From: Pezicula radicicola | Taxonomy: Eukaryota > Ascomycota > Leotiomycetes > Helotiales > Dermateaceae | Direction: 5' to 3' | Length of the DNA: 64,000 bases | NCBI GenBank assembly: GCA_003008705.1 | Contig: PDUO01000047.1 | Coordinates: 276,506-340,505 of the forward strand | Shown here: positions 1-10,801 of the stretch, piece after piece | Position numbering within the stretch: position 1 is the first letter of the stretch | Layout of the letters: every line of letters begins with the position of its first letter | The notes under the pieces: model-generated | The model's input: only the letters and a program-made list of their open reading frames with translations | Database searches by the model: none | Told to the model about the DNA's origin: nothing | Translations under genes and position numbers: made by a program

Positions 1-1721
1 CATTTTACCTACAGATGGTCAGAAGAACCATATAAACTAGAACGAATATTAAGTCTTGTTAATAGTCTATTGAATGTTGATAATCATGACTGTTTTAAGA
101 ATGCCAGGTCATATATTTGTATTAGCAGGAGCACACCAACCGTTAAAACGAATTAACCTTTCTATTGGGAGTTTTGAATGGTAGCTGTATTCAGCTTGGC
201 CTTTAAGTGGCACTGGAGGTCTGAAGTTCACAAGTTACTTATTTACATCACTTTTACATATATCACAAAATAGATTAATCCACAGTCTTTAACTAAGACC
301 ATCAACTCGAATCTTCGCTCTCGCAGTTATAGTCTAGATATTACTATTACTAAAAGCCGAAAATACACCAGTGGGAACTAAATACAGCTTTTACTTTCCT
401 TCTGCATGACACCAAGCGAAAATTCTACTGTATCCAAGACGAAAGGATCTAGCTAGATTTTTGCATGCACAGCTGTACTAGAGCATCTACTGTCTAGAAA
501 TCTGTTCTAGTCTCCTAGAGTAATATCCAGTGGTGATATTTTTTTCTTTCACCGGAGGTCTGACTGAGTTACTAGGTCGGGTGATGGATCAATCACAGAA
601 GACTGCGACTGGAAGAAGCAAATTCTACTATCCCCCCCCTCTCCTTTGAATGAAGGTTAATTTCTTTGCTTTTGCCACACTGTAAAAAATAACCTCCATT
701 GAGGGAGTGGAGGGGGGGATAGTACCATTAAAGAAAATAAATACTTAATCCCAGACGCTGACTTGGTCAACATCCACCTAAAAGACTAGAGTTCCATTTT
801 AGGAAGTTTCAACCATCTCAAAGCTAACATTACAAACCAGATGAGAAAAAGATGAAGTGGTTGGTTACTAGTACCTAGTCGAGTCTATGGAGCACATTAT
901 TAGAAGTGCTACCGTAACTATTGCATGCATTGGCTTCAAAGGACTGACAGTTTTTGGTCTTCGGAGTATGCATAGGAGTATTTCCGACTCTTAGTGGATA
1001 TTTTGGTTTTCGGATATCATTGGAAAGTGTGGCATTGGCTTCTGATGTTCAAATAAGACTTGCAGAGGCTAAAATGAGGATCTACAGTAACAGCAAACTC
1101 TAAATTGACAGCAAAACGAGTGTCTTGAATAAAAAACACAAGGTTTATTTGCAGGGTTTCTAATGAGACTTTTACTGCACTAGTAATTTGGTATTATGCG
1201 GTCCAATATACTTACAGGTTGAGGCCCTTGAAGTGCTTTCCTTTTTGAGGCCTTGTAATAATCGTAATGCATTCTCGGAGTAGATCATTAAATACTTCAC
1301 TTTCAGCTCCTTGCCCCATTCTTCACACTCTACTCTCCAAGCAGGAGTCAAAAATCTGATAAATAACACCAACTCGCAACACCTCGTAGAAATCCTTCCT
1401 CCACATGATTCTCAACCACCAGTCTCAATTCACCACATATCATAGAGCCAGCAAACAACCCGCCAACAAGCAAACCCCCACGCCTTCCAATTACCAAACC
1501 AACTAGCTCATCCCCATAATCCATCCCTCGTGTCTACCCTCTTAGCTGCAGAAACCGTAGAAGAGGCGTAGTCAATGGTGGCAGCCCAGATGATGCATCG
1601 GGAATTTCTTTCCGCTTTTGTGGGACACACGACAAGCAATGCTGAAGAAAAATCTAGGGAAATCTAGGAAGAAATCTCGTAAGCGGGAATAAGCCTGAAG
1701 AAAATGACACTGTGCCACCTG

Positions 1722-1757
1722 TATCGTACAGTTATCGTACAGCATCGTACATGATCG
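1722..1757. repeat. short tandem repeat, unit containing ATCGTACA
   Basis: Three close copies of ATCGTACA follow one another at an 11-base period, and a fourth partial copy (ATCGT) ends the array. Each unit carries the palindrome GTAC. There is no link to a gene. Confidence 0.6.
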
Positions 1758-2116
1758 TTATGTAAGAACGGGACAGGCAACTAGCGCCAGTAGTGTTCTA
1801 GAACGTTGCACCACCTACCTGTGTTCATCAGACGCAAAAATCCAATTTTTCTATCTCATCTTCAACTTCCTCCGGAAATCCTCCTTCAGGCTTCTTTGCC
1901 CGTATCATACTTTCGTAAGTACGCAGTATGTGTTGGTCAATTCAAGGATCCACTCGAAGTTCCTCACATTTCATTTCAGACAGAAAAAAGTTACAGGAAA
2001 GATGGACCTCAGATGTTTTTTGATATATCTCGTAAGAATCAGGTAACACGTATGAGATCCCGTGTTGGGTGAGTTGGGCTTTTTGCTTTAAATGGAAATC
2101 CAGACAGCCAGCCATC

Positions 2117-2143
2117 ATGATGATGATGATGATGATGATGATG
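2117..2143. repeat. (ATG)9 microsatellite
   Basis: Nine uninterrupted ATG triplets are read directly, preceded by ATC. On the minus strand this lies inside a 102-codon open frame, where it reads as a run of isoleucine. That frame is not supported as a gene. Confidence 0.9.
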
Positions 2144-4912
2144 TATCGGCCAAGACCCTTGAAAAGAAGGATGAAGGGGGAAAGAGAAATGAGGGGTAGC
2201 GGGGTTTGAAGCCTGAAGCCTGAAGCCTTATGCGAGTCATTTTCCTTCAATGATATTTATACTTATTTAGCCGTACCGTAAGACAGAGCTGAGCGGCTAT
2301 GGACTAGCCCATTCGGTCTTTGACGGAATAATAGCCGCGATGCTTTTTAATTGTATCGCTTTTGAAAAGGAGAGGGCTGTTAGAAGTAAGTAAAATTTAA
2401 GTTTTTTGGCTGCAGATGAAGGTTTGACGCTTCTTGATTCTAGCCCTGAACCCCCACGCACGTGCATAACTGTACTCTGAAGTCTTGAAGGAGAGCCGAA
2501 TATAATTATGGAAAGCTGGGTTACTGCATTTCTGTAGCGGTTAGGAGAAGTACCGTGGTAGAACGAGTGCTTGTATCCTCCAGATTCTAACCTCGGGATT
2601 TCAATATTGATGAGCGAAGTCGGACAAGTGAAAGAGTTGAAAGGGCGTGGGGGTTAGACACTTAAGACACCGGATATCTGGCAACAGAGTTCAGGAACAA
2701 CAGAGTTGGTGGAGGCAATCTTGCATGAGCTGACTGGGGCGAAGAGGGAAGGCTGAAGCTGTCAAGGCCAGACCAGACGGCAAGTTATCCGGATGCCTAC
2801 GGCATTTATTATTGAGATAGGTGGGATCAAGTTGGTATGGGTCGTATGAAATTGAAAGTTGAGGACTCGCGAAAAGAATTCCGGACGAGACAGACTCTTG
2901 AAGACCGGAAAACCCACCCCCACGCTCACAGAGTACTAAGGTACATATTAGCTCTCAGCCTCCAATTGTGTCTCAAGAATAGCGGATCTGTGGTAGAGAC
3001 TGACTATGAAAAAACGGAGATGCCATGTCACTCAGCGGTGAGGACAGAAAAGTCAAGCGATGAGATTCCGAGTTGTCGCCATGACATCGGAAAAGGAGCA
3101 CAGTCGGGTGAGTGGTTGTGATTCTCGCTTAGGTACAAGAGCAACAAATGCAAAGAGGAAATGTATAACTCAAAATGCGGGGGACAGACACATAGAAAAC
3201 GACATATGACATGATTTCTCTAACGGTTTCAGACCCTAAAGTAAAAATTAGTCTCGTGACCAGCTATAACTCATAAATGGCCCACACTACCGAGTGCATT
3301 ACATCGCAAGCAACCTCGTTGGCCGACTCGATTGGGTAATTAGTGCCAATTTCACGATGAATTACCCCTCCAAAACCCCCACGTACCCAAAGCCGTGACC
3401 CTGGGCATCGCTAAGCTACAACAGGCATGATCACCAGGTTCCAAGGCATACGCTACGGCCGCAAGAGGAAAGGTCAGCATGGAGACGTCGTTCCTTTGTG
3501 TTCTGTTCTACGAAATGACCCCGCGATTTGTGAGGGAAAAGCAGGAACAGGATTCGTTGGCGACAAGTCAGCAGTGGTAAGAAGGTATCAGCAGACTTAC
3601 TACTGCACAGTGCATCCAGAGGCGACGGGAATGTCTGAGGAGAGAAAGTAATTGCTGGTACCAGATACTTGCTGCGGTGGCCAAAAACGGGGCGTTGTGA
3701 GAGCTGTTCTTTCTTTCTTTGGTGTGCAGGGTATGGTATGATCAGCGATGTATTTGGATGTAGAGCCAGTCACTGCGAAGAACGAAGCGTGATGAGATGA
3801 GGCAGTTGCTCATTGTGATTAACCGGAATCTTCCCCGGTACAGCCTGGAAGCTCTGAAAACTTGGTTCAGCCGTTCGTCTTTGGATCGCTGGGAAAAAGC
3901 AATTCTCATGCCAGATAAGAAGCTATGCACCGCTAGAGGCTCTGTGGAGGAATTGTGCATCTCGAGAGTGGCAACAACGGCCATCGTGAAGTCTGCTTTT
4001 CCAGAAATCAAGACAATAATCAGCATGACCTCCTGCTCTAGTGTTGCCAATACGATAGCACAGCCTACGTATCGGGTACTTCGAGATACAAAGGAGGAGC
4101 ACCCGATGAACCAAGTACTGGGCATCAATACTTATTGTTTTTCCCTCAGCTGATATAAAACGTGTAGATCTGCCTCGACAGCAAGTCGTACAAAAATGAT
4201 CACTTTTTCCAGGAATACTATTCCATTGTCCAAAGAGTGTTACGACGTGTCAAAAGTTCCAATCGAGTTGTATTCTTCTCACAGCCTCAGCCCCACTAGC
4301 CCGCATCATGCTTGCCCGGCTGCCCGTTGACTTCATATTTCTTCAAAGCAGGCAGAGCCACGAGGACGAGGCTGGGTTATGGGTTATGCGACGTCGTTCG
4401 TGTTTCGTTCAGCTGAAGCGATGGTCGTGTGTGCCTGCGAGCCTGCTCCTGGCTTTTCCGTCCATGCGTAGGCGTCAACCCCCACACTACGCAGAACCCG
4501 GTCAACTCGTTACCCAAGGGTCCAAGGGCAGGCCCAGCTTCCATCGTACCTCACTATTCTGTTCGACAAATCAGAATAGTCTCTTTACATTTTTCCCTCA
4601 CGCCACGACTTACATCTTACATGGAAATGATACTTAATGTGAGATCCTCCCCAGTTTGTAGGTGTAAGATAAGTATACAATCATCCTAATCCCATTCACT
4701 CTGCTTTATTCCTACCTTCATCCCAAACAAGTACTATATCATCCCACCTTTCTATAACTTAATTCACGCACTAGCATCTCCACATTATTCACCCCGGCCG
4801 GCTCTTAATTACCGAACTAAGAAGTAGTTATTCAAAAAACGCTTACTCACTTTCTCCATCACTATTACTACGTTACGTTAAATCCTCTCGATCAACATCT
4901 ACAAAACATACG

Positions 4913-6052
4913 ATGTCCCCCCACAACGACGCACCCTCACCAGCTGGAAGCTTCACACAAGGATTCAATAACTTCAGGCCAACATTATCAGGTCTTCGAA
5001 ACGATCTCCAGACAGATTCACTATCCTCATCTTTCAGCAGCGCCTCAATCGAGATGGCTGAAGGATCCCGTCCTCTTGTTCCTGGCGTTTATGTACCAAC
5101 GATCTGCTTCTTCGATTCTGAAACCGAGGACTTGGATACTGCAACAATAGCGCAGCATGCCGTTTACCTTGCAAAAGCAGGTGTAACTGGCCTCACAACT
5201 CAAGGCTCCAACGGCGAGGCAGTACATCTAAGCCACGCTGAACGTCAGACCGTCACCTCAACCACACGCAATGCCCTCAATGCAGCCGGCTTTTCCGATA
5301 TGCCCGTTCTCGTTGGCTGCGGAGCCCAATCTGTACGAGAGACAATTCAATATTGCCGAGAAGCAGCCACTGCAGGCGGAGACTACGCACTTGTTCTTCC
5401 ACCTTCCTATTACGCACCTCTGTTTTCCGGAGGGTCACGTTCTGTTATCGAGTTCTTCGAGAAAGTCGCCGATGCAAGTCCTATCCCAATTCTCATCTAC
5501 AATTACCCAGGCGCTGTATCTGGAATGGATTTGAGTTCAGATATCATCATCGAACTCTCACAACATCCAAACATCGCTGGAGTCAAACTCACATGCGGCA
5601 ACACTGGAAAGCTAAACCGTATCGTGGCGGCCACTAAATCCCATAAGGCTATCGTCTCCAGCAACGGTACTCCAGACTTCCTGGTCCTAGGCGGCTCTGC
5701 GGACTTCACATTGCAATCTCTAATCGGAGGCGGTCATGGAATCCTAGCAGGATTGGCCAACATCGCACCAAGAAGCTGTCTTGAATTAATACGATTATGG
5801 AAGTCGGGACAATACGAAAAGGCGCACGATATGCAGGAAGTTGTGGCCAAGGGTGATTGGGCTGCTATTCAAGGTGGGATTGTCAGCACCAAGGCTGGCA
5901 TGCAGGCCTGGTATGGTTATGGAGGATTTGCTAGAGCGCCATTACCGAGACCAACAAAAGAGGAGAATTTGAAGTGGAAGGATGGATTTAGGGAGTTAAT
6001 CACTTTAGAGAAAGGGCTTGAGGAGAAGGCCGGAGAGCAGACTTCTTGCTAA
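4913..6052 (+). CDS. dihydrodipicolinate synthase-family aldolase
   Basis: An intronless 379-residue protein of the DapA / N-acetylneuraminate lyase family. These are class I aldolases that form a Schiff base between a lysine and a 2-oxo acid. The barrel starts near residue 55 (PGVYVPTICFF). TTQGSNGEA (about 95-103) is the substrate-carboxylate loop. YNYPG holds the family tyrosine (Tyr196), and AGVKLTCGN holds the Schiff-base lysine (Lys225). Fungal members usually act as 2-keto-3-deoxy-sugar-acid aldolases or 4-hydroxy-2-oxoglutarate aldolase-like enzymes, because fungi make lysine through aminoadipate. The exact substrate cannot be read here. The first 48 residues are Ser/Thr/Asn-rich and lie outside the fold. 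A second methionine at residue 48 (MAEGSRPL) could be the real start, or the extension could be a targeting segment. The gene stands alone, with no pathway partner next to it. Confidence 0.88.
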   Translation: MSPHNDAPSPAGSFTQGFNNFRPTLSGLRNDLQTDSLSSSFSSASIEMAEGSRPLVPGVYVPTICFFDSETEDLDTATIAQHAVYLAKAGVTGLTTQGSNGEAVHLSHAERQTVTSTTRNALNAAGFSDMPVLVGCGAQSVRETIQYCREAATAGGDYALVLPPSYYAPLFSGGSRSVIEFFEKVADASPIPILIYNYPGAVSGMDLSSDIIIELSQHPNIAGVKLTCGNTGKLNRIVAATKSHKAIVSSNGTPDFLVLGGSADFTLQSLIGGGHGILAGLANIAPRSCLELIRLWKSGQYEKAHDMQEVVAKGDWAAIQGGIVSTKAGMQAWYGYGGFARAPLPRPTKEENLKWKDGFRELITLEKGLEEKAGEQTSC

Positions 6053-7068
6053 TAATTTTGGTTGGTGATGATGGATGGTTCGACGGCGAGGCATTCTTGG
6101 GTTTTTGAACCTTAAGTCTGCAAGCGACAAACGGTCGCTTAATTGAGAGGCGGCTGGTACGTTGTCCAAAAGTCACGAAGTGTTTTTCCCAACTCCTTTT
6201 TCATAGCAGCGGACAGATGATATGGGCAGCATGCATCAGACCTCGGAAGACAGGACAGGACGGGGTGGTGGGAGGCAAACTCTTATCTATTTTACTTTTT
6301 ATTCTTCTTCTTTTCTACAATGGTACTTGTTTGCTTGAGACTCTTAAGTATTTGCAGCAACAAAAAGTTTCTTGTTTCTTGCAAGCAAGTCCCTTTTCGG
6401 AAGGAAAAAGCGTGATTATTTTTAGGGGAAGGTGGCTAAGGAATGTAGGTAGCCTGAACCAGAGATATTACATCTTGATCTTGCGATAAATATAGAAAAT
6501 TCATACTACTTGGAAGATGTGTTTCTGGAATTGAATTGAGTGAAATTCACAATGAACCTAAACGGGATAAAGTAAGCGAGCCTTCAGGGGTTACACGTGA
6601 CCATCAGGATTTCGTCTCGCTACCATCCCACTTTATCTACGGTAGAGGGAACAGTGACATATTGTTATTCTGTAAAGTGGTAGTTTATGCCGATACCTAC
6701 GCAACTAACTTGATCTCTTGATGATAGTGAAGCGTGCTCGGGAAACAGGTCATGTGACTTACTCCCCTTAATATGCCCATTTCGGCAATCTTACTCTATA
6801 TAATACAGTACTCATTTCTTACCATCTTCACTTGTGTCTCTTCAAGACTTAGTTCCGCGTATCAACAAAACTTTCAAAGTATACCTAGCCAAGAAGCATA
6901 AACTCAACAGTTAGCGTTACACAGCCACCCACTCTTGAACATGATCTTATAGCTACCTATCTAAGGCACCGTTCCACTCAATATCTTCACTTCAAGCTAC
7001 AACTCACCATCCAAACACTTCACCTAGCCCTTCTTTATACATTCGAAGTACACACACTAGGTAAGAAA
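6053..7068. other. intergenic region and D-amino-acid oxidase promoter
   Basis: No gene was seen. A 90-codon open frame (6217-6489) has no recognisable content. TATATAAT at 6797-6804 is followed by a C/T/A-rich stretch up to the ATG at 7069, consistent with a promoter and a long leader for the downstream oxidase gene. Confidence 0.5.
6797..6804 (+). promoter_or_regulatory. TATA-like element upstream of the D-amino-acid oxidase gene
   Basis: TATATAAT lies about 265 bases before the start codon at 7069 and is followed by CT-rich sequence. It is assigned from motif and position only. Confidence 0.35.
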
Positions 7069-8194
7069 ATGGCATCCGAACAAGAAACCATCTGCATAAT
7101 CGGAGCGGGTATAACGGGTCTCGCATGCGCCCAAGTTCTCTCCAAACACTACAAAGTAATAATCATAGCACGAGATCTCCCTGGAGATTTCACTCACACT
7201 TGGGCTAGTCCATGGTACATATCCTCTCCCATCCAACCCCAAAAGAATCTCTCTTCCCGATTGGACCTAAAACCAGTTAAGCAACCATAAATAAACTAAC
7301 ATCACAAAAAGGGCAGGAGCACTCTTTCACCCCCAACTAACCAACAATCCCATCCACTAAAAAATGCAACGTCAATCCTTCAACCACTACTGGAACCTAG
7401 CCAAAACGACTTCCTCAACCGAAACAGGCGTAGCTATATATCCACTAAGCTCCTATTACGATGATCGAACAGATGATTCCGAAACCTGGTATCAAGATTT
7501 ATTTCCCGATTACCGTATCCTATCAAAATCAGAATTACCATCAGGTATAACATTCGGAGCAAAATATACCACATTAGCTATGAATCCCGACCTCTTACTT
7601 CCATACCTATATTCCCAATTAACAACATCATCCAACAACAACAATGTAAACTTCATCCGCAAAACCGTCACTTCATTTACCGAAGCCAGAGAATTATCTG
7701 GAGCGAAAATCATTGTAAATGCGTCGGGGTTAGGTGCTAAGGAATTGGCTTCTGATGAAAGTGTGCAGTCTGTGAGGGGACAAACTATGTTTGTTAAATC
7801 GGATTTTGGAGAGTTGATTATGCGAGAGGGGAGTGAATATACTTATGTTATTCCTCGGTTTGGATCTGGGGGGGTTATTTTGGGGGGGATTAAAGATCCT
7901 GGGAGGACTGATACGGAGGTTGATGGGGAGTTGAGGGGGGATATTTTGAGGAGGGTTAATGTGGTTAGTGGGGGGGCTTTTGAGGGGGTTGATTTGGATG
8001 GGGATGTGAGAGATATTGTTGGGTTTAGACCTGGTAGGGTGGGGGGTGTTAGGGTTGAGAGGGAGGGGGATGTTGTACATGCTTATGGGGTGGGAGGAGC
8101 TGGATATATTTATTCTTTTGGGGTTGCGGAGAGGGTGCTTGGGTTGGTTAGAGGGGTGGATGAGGGAATTGGGAGGGTGGTGGCTAAACTTTGA
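7069..8194 (+). CDS. D-amino-acid oxidase, peroxisomal, with one in-frame stop
   Basis: FAD-dependent oxidase of the DAO family, which deaminates D-amino acids to 2-oxo acids with release of ammonia and H2O2. Two exons are inferred: 7069-7214 and 7312-8194. The 97-bp intron has donor gtacat and a CTAAC branch site 12 bases before aaaag. Joined, they give WASPW-AGALFHPQ, as in the family. Exon 1 holds the dinucleotide fold (IIGAGITGLACA). Exon 2 holds VNASGLGAKEL, YVIPRFGSGGVILGG, VGFRPGRVGG (substrate-carboxylate arginine) and AYGVGGAGY. The protein ends in VAKL, and AKL is a peroxisomal PTS1 signal. A TAA at 7358-7360 interrupts exon 2 just after NPIH and before KMQRQSFNHYW. No GT lies between the acceptor and this stop, so a second intron does not remove it. 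Without the stop the protein is about 342 residues, normal for the family. It may be a recent pseudogene, a readthrough gene or a base error. The second half is strikingly G-rich. Confidence 0.8.
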
Positions 8195-9114
8195 ATATGT
8201 TGTGGGCTTTGTTAGGAGTTCGTTGAGGGTATACAGTCTAGTGAGATACTCAATATATATCTAGATATACTAGTAGAGTATTAAATCTATACAGAAAGGG
8301 GTCTCAGTCCACAAAAACCAGATATCACCACCAGAAAACAGGACATGGTTCCGAGTCATCTTCTTATCAGCGCAGTTTTCAAGCTAAACGCTCTTCTGTC
8401 ATTCCAACAGTGCACCGAAACTTTTTTCTTCTCATCAAAGTGGTTTTCAAGCCACCATTAATTGCCATTTCAGAAAAAAACTAAAGGTAGAAATGCCCTT
8501 TAAAAGTCAACTCCTATAGGCTATTAAATCTTTAGACCGATTGTCATACAAGTCCTTGTTGTCATTTTTAATTTGGCTTAATAGTTAAGGCTCTAAGATC
8601 CTAAGTCTGGAAGTGCTAGTGAGATTGTAGATTGTGGTTCTCTACCATTTTTAAAGATTGAAGAGATCAGGCATGAATGAATGAAGAAGAATTTTAAACA
8701 AGTCAGCTCTGAAAGAGGCCACCATTTGTTTGATTTTATTGTTGAAAAAGAGTACGATTTACAGACTAATAAGAAAAACGAAACTTGTTTTCTTATAGAG
8801 TAGATCGGGAAGTAAATAGAGGAGTAATCGTCATTTTCAGAGCTAAGAGTAATTTTAAGAAGCATAAGGTAGCAAATTTAAAAGGCAAGTTAATTATAGA
8901 ATGGCTAGTAAATTTGCTTTTGTTTATAAAGGTAAGTAAAACTACCTTGTTAGTACTAGTAGATAAGTTAAAGTAAGAACAAAGTAAAAAGATAAAAGTA
9001 AAGTAATAAATATAATTAGTCTTGATAAATTTGTAAGAGAATAGTACATTACCAACTAGACGATAATATTCTGAGAAACCATCTCTTAAGATATCCGATT
9101 TCCTACGCAGAGTT
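8195..9114. other. AT-rich intergenic region
   Basis: No gene was seen. An imperfect palindrome lies at 8246-8281, just downstream of the oxidase. The rest is AT-rich, with short overlapping open frames on both strands (8593-9128) that show no domain. The AT bias resembles RIP-mutated fungal DNA, but no repeat copy is available to compare. Confidence 0.5.
8246..8281. repeat. imperfect palindrome 3' of the D-amino-acid oxidase gene
   Basis: ATACTC (8246-8251) and GAGTAT (8276-8281) are inverted copies flanking TATATCTAGATATA (8256-8269), itself a perfect palindrome. It lies about 50 bases after the stop codon and could take part in 3'-end formation. No function is shown. Confidence 0.5.
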
Positions 9115-9763
9115 CTACACAAGCTCAACCTCTTGGACAGGTGACGCGTCCAAAAATGCCTTTAACTTAGAGGCGTTATATGTAGTGGTACGACTAAGTG
9201 TAAGCATCCCAAGACGTTCATACGCTCCAGGGTGTTGCAATGACATGCCGAGCACAAGAAAATCTATGGGTACAGTGGTTGTGCCGCCATTCGAACTAGG
9301 ACACGTTAAGCATAACAAACACTAGACTGGCAGCTTGAAACTGGGTGTTTCTTGACTGCCGCCTCCCGTCAACTCGGCCTCCTGTCCAATGGCCCTAACC
9401 ACCCGACATCCTGTTTCCGTTCTTCGTCCATCCAGCTGACGTATTTGGGCAACAATAAGCGACGTATCGTAACGCATGTCGTTTATTGAGATATTCTTGT
9501 CACGTAGGAATTTGGGGCTGTTGCGTCGAGTAAAAGAGAGAATGTTTTGGTCTATTCTTCCGTCTTTGTCGTATACTCTCGTGATTATCGCTTGCTCCAT
9601 TTTCCCTCTCAGTTGTATAATTCGAGATTCCGTGTTGTGGAGGAGGCCTGAACTGAAGTTGGTCACGAATTTTTCGACGTACGTTACATAGTATTTCCCT
9701 CCAAGGCATCTTCCCGTCCCGCTCCATCGAACCCCGAAAGAATCCACAGAAACCCAGCTCCAT
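9115..9763 (-). pseudogene. unrecognised coding relic, minus strand
   Basis: Two adjacent minus-strand open frames, 9322-9747 (141 codons) and 9115-9318 (67 codons), look protein-like in composition but carry no domain I can name. The downstream one reads VPIDFLVLGMSLQHPGAYER and ends EVQEVELV-like. This recalls C-terminal tails of fungal HET-type proteins, but only weakly. The frames are separated by a stop and no convincing splice pair joins them. A decayed gene is more likely than two short genes. Confidence 0.25.
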
Positions 9764-10031
9764 GTGGGAGTATCTAATCCCGCGTTAGAACTAGAGGATA
9801 CTGTCTAGCCTAATTGTGCAATGATATGTTCCCACCACTGCCCAAATATTAGCTTACCGCATATACGTTCTTCATATCGTTCTGCAATTGCAGACATCGC
9901 CACCAAACGATTAGACGCCCTAGAGATGGACCTTGCTGTGTATGTTGGTACCAAGTGATGCACCTATGTGTTGAGTATACTTTCACAGGTATTCTCCGGA
10001 GAGAGTAGTCGATGGATACTCATCTGATCTT

Positions 10032-10598
10032 GTGCAGTTCTCATTGCTAAAGAACCTGTGTTTTCGTCGAACCACTCAGTTGCATCTTTTCCAAAGCAGC
10101 ACTCGCAAGTGGTTAACTTGGTACATTCCCACATTTGTTCTTCCTTACCGAACGATAGGTAACGGCGAACCACCACTCTTTCCTGGAAAGCCCAGGCTCT
10201 ACTCCTCGAAGCTGCTGCATCATCTTTGCGGGCTGCTAGATTTCCTGTCTACTCATACTGATGAGTCTCTACCCGAGCCTCCACCTGAGTTCCAACAGCT
10301 TCCCACTTTGCCACTTCGCTATGAAACCGATGCCCGTGAGACGTTCAGCTCTGGAATCGAGTCGCAGGAGCATCTAGCTGTCATTGACGATATCTGGAAT
10401 AGCCTTGGATTCGATAAAGCTGACATAGATACACCTTTCTATGATCTAAGTGGAGATTTGGTTCCGGCATTGCAAATCTCCTCGGCTTTCATTGCAAGAT
10501 TCGGTGTGCAGGTTGAAGTTAACAAGATCGTGGCGAATGCAACCAAGCGACAGCAAGCACAGATGATTCAAGGCTTTTTAGATGTTGGTAAAGAATAA
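10032..10598 (+). pseudogene. carrier (PP-binding)-like fragment lacking the phosphopantetheine serine
   Basis: A 188-codon frame whose last 75 residues (about 112-183) resemble the four-helix acyl/peptidyl carrier domain of NRPS, PKS or adenylate-forming reductases. IDDIWNSLGFDKADIDTPF is followed by FYDLSGDLVPALQIS, which aligns with the family core F-x-x-L-G-G-D-S-x-x-A-L. The serine that would carry the 4'-phosphopantetheine arm is Leu143. The first 100 residues do not resemble an adenylation or other synthetase domain, and no such domain lies nearby on either strand. It is best read as the tail of a lost synthetase or synthetase-like gene, or possibly a non-canonical carrier-like protein. 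The start codon is arbitrary. Confidence 0.4.
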
Positions 10599-10801
10599 GG
10601 TTGGATTAGGTTATAATAGATAGATAGAATGAGATGGGCCTGAAAAGTCGAATCCAAATATTATATCTATCAGGAAATTCCATACCATTTATACCAGGTA
10701 TAGTTAGTTAGTGGATAAATTTCTTAAACAGCACTGTAAAACATATTTATTTTATATCACGAATCTATATTGTCTTGTTCAGCCTCACAGATCCTCTAAT
10801 T

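Larger units (their letters stand above)
1..4912. other. long gene-poor 5' region
   Basis: No convincing gene was seen in this 4.9 kb. Short open frames occur, the longest being 128 codons on the minus strand (3742-4128) and 118 codons on the plus strand (3797-4153). These two overlap each other and neither shows a recognisable domain. The stretch contains small tandem repeats near 1722-1757 and 2117-2143. The last 150 bases or so, rich in C and T, are the likely promoter and 5' leader of the aldolase gene starting at 4913. Confidence 0.6.

Noticed and set aside
2837..3651. Plus-strand frames of 94 and 74 codons
   Set aside because: Composition and codon pattern are unremarkable, and there are no motifs and no neighbours to join.
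3742..4153. Two overlapping open frames of about 120 codons on opposite strands
   Set aside because: No domain, signal peptide or splice pattern was found on either strand. The overlap suggests one or both are chance. The region was left as unresolved intergenic sequence.
7364..8194. A separate short oxidase gene starting at the ATG at 7364
   Set aside because: It would lack the FAD-binding dinucleotide fold, which is present just upstream and joins through a good intron.
8016..8264. 82-codon frame inside the 3' end of the oxidase gene
   Set aside because: Gly/Leu/Trp-rich shadow of the G-rich coding strand in another frame.
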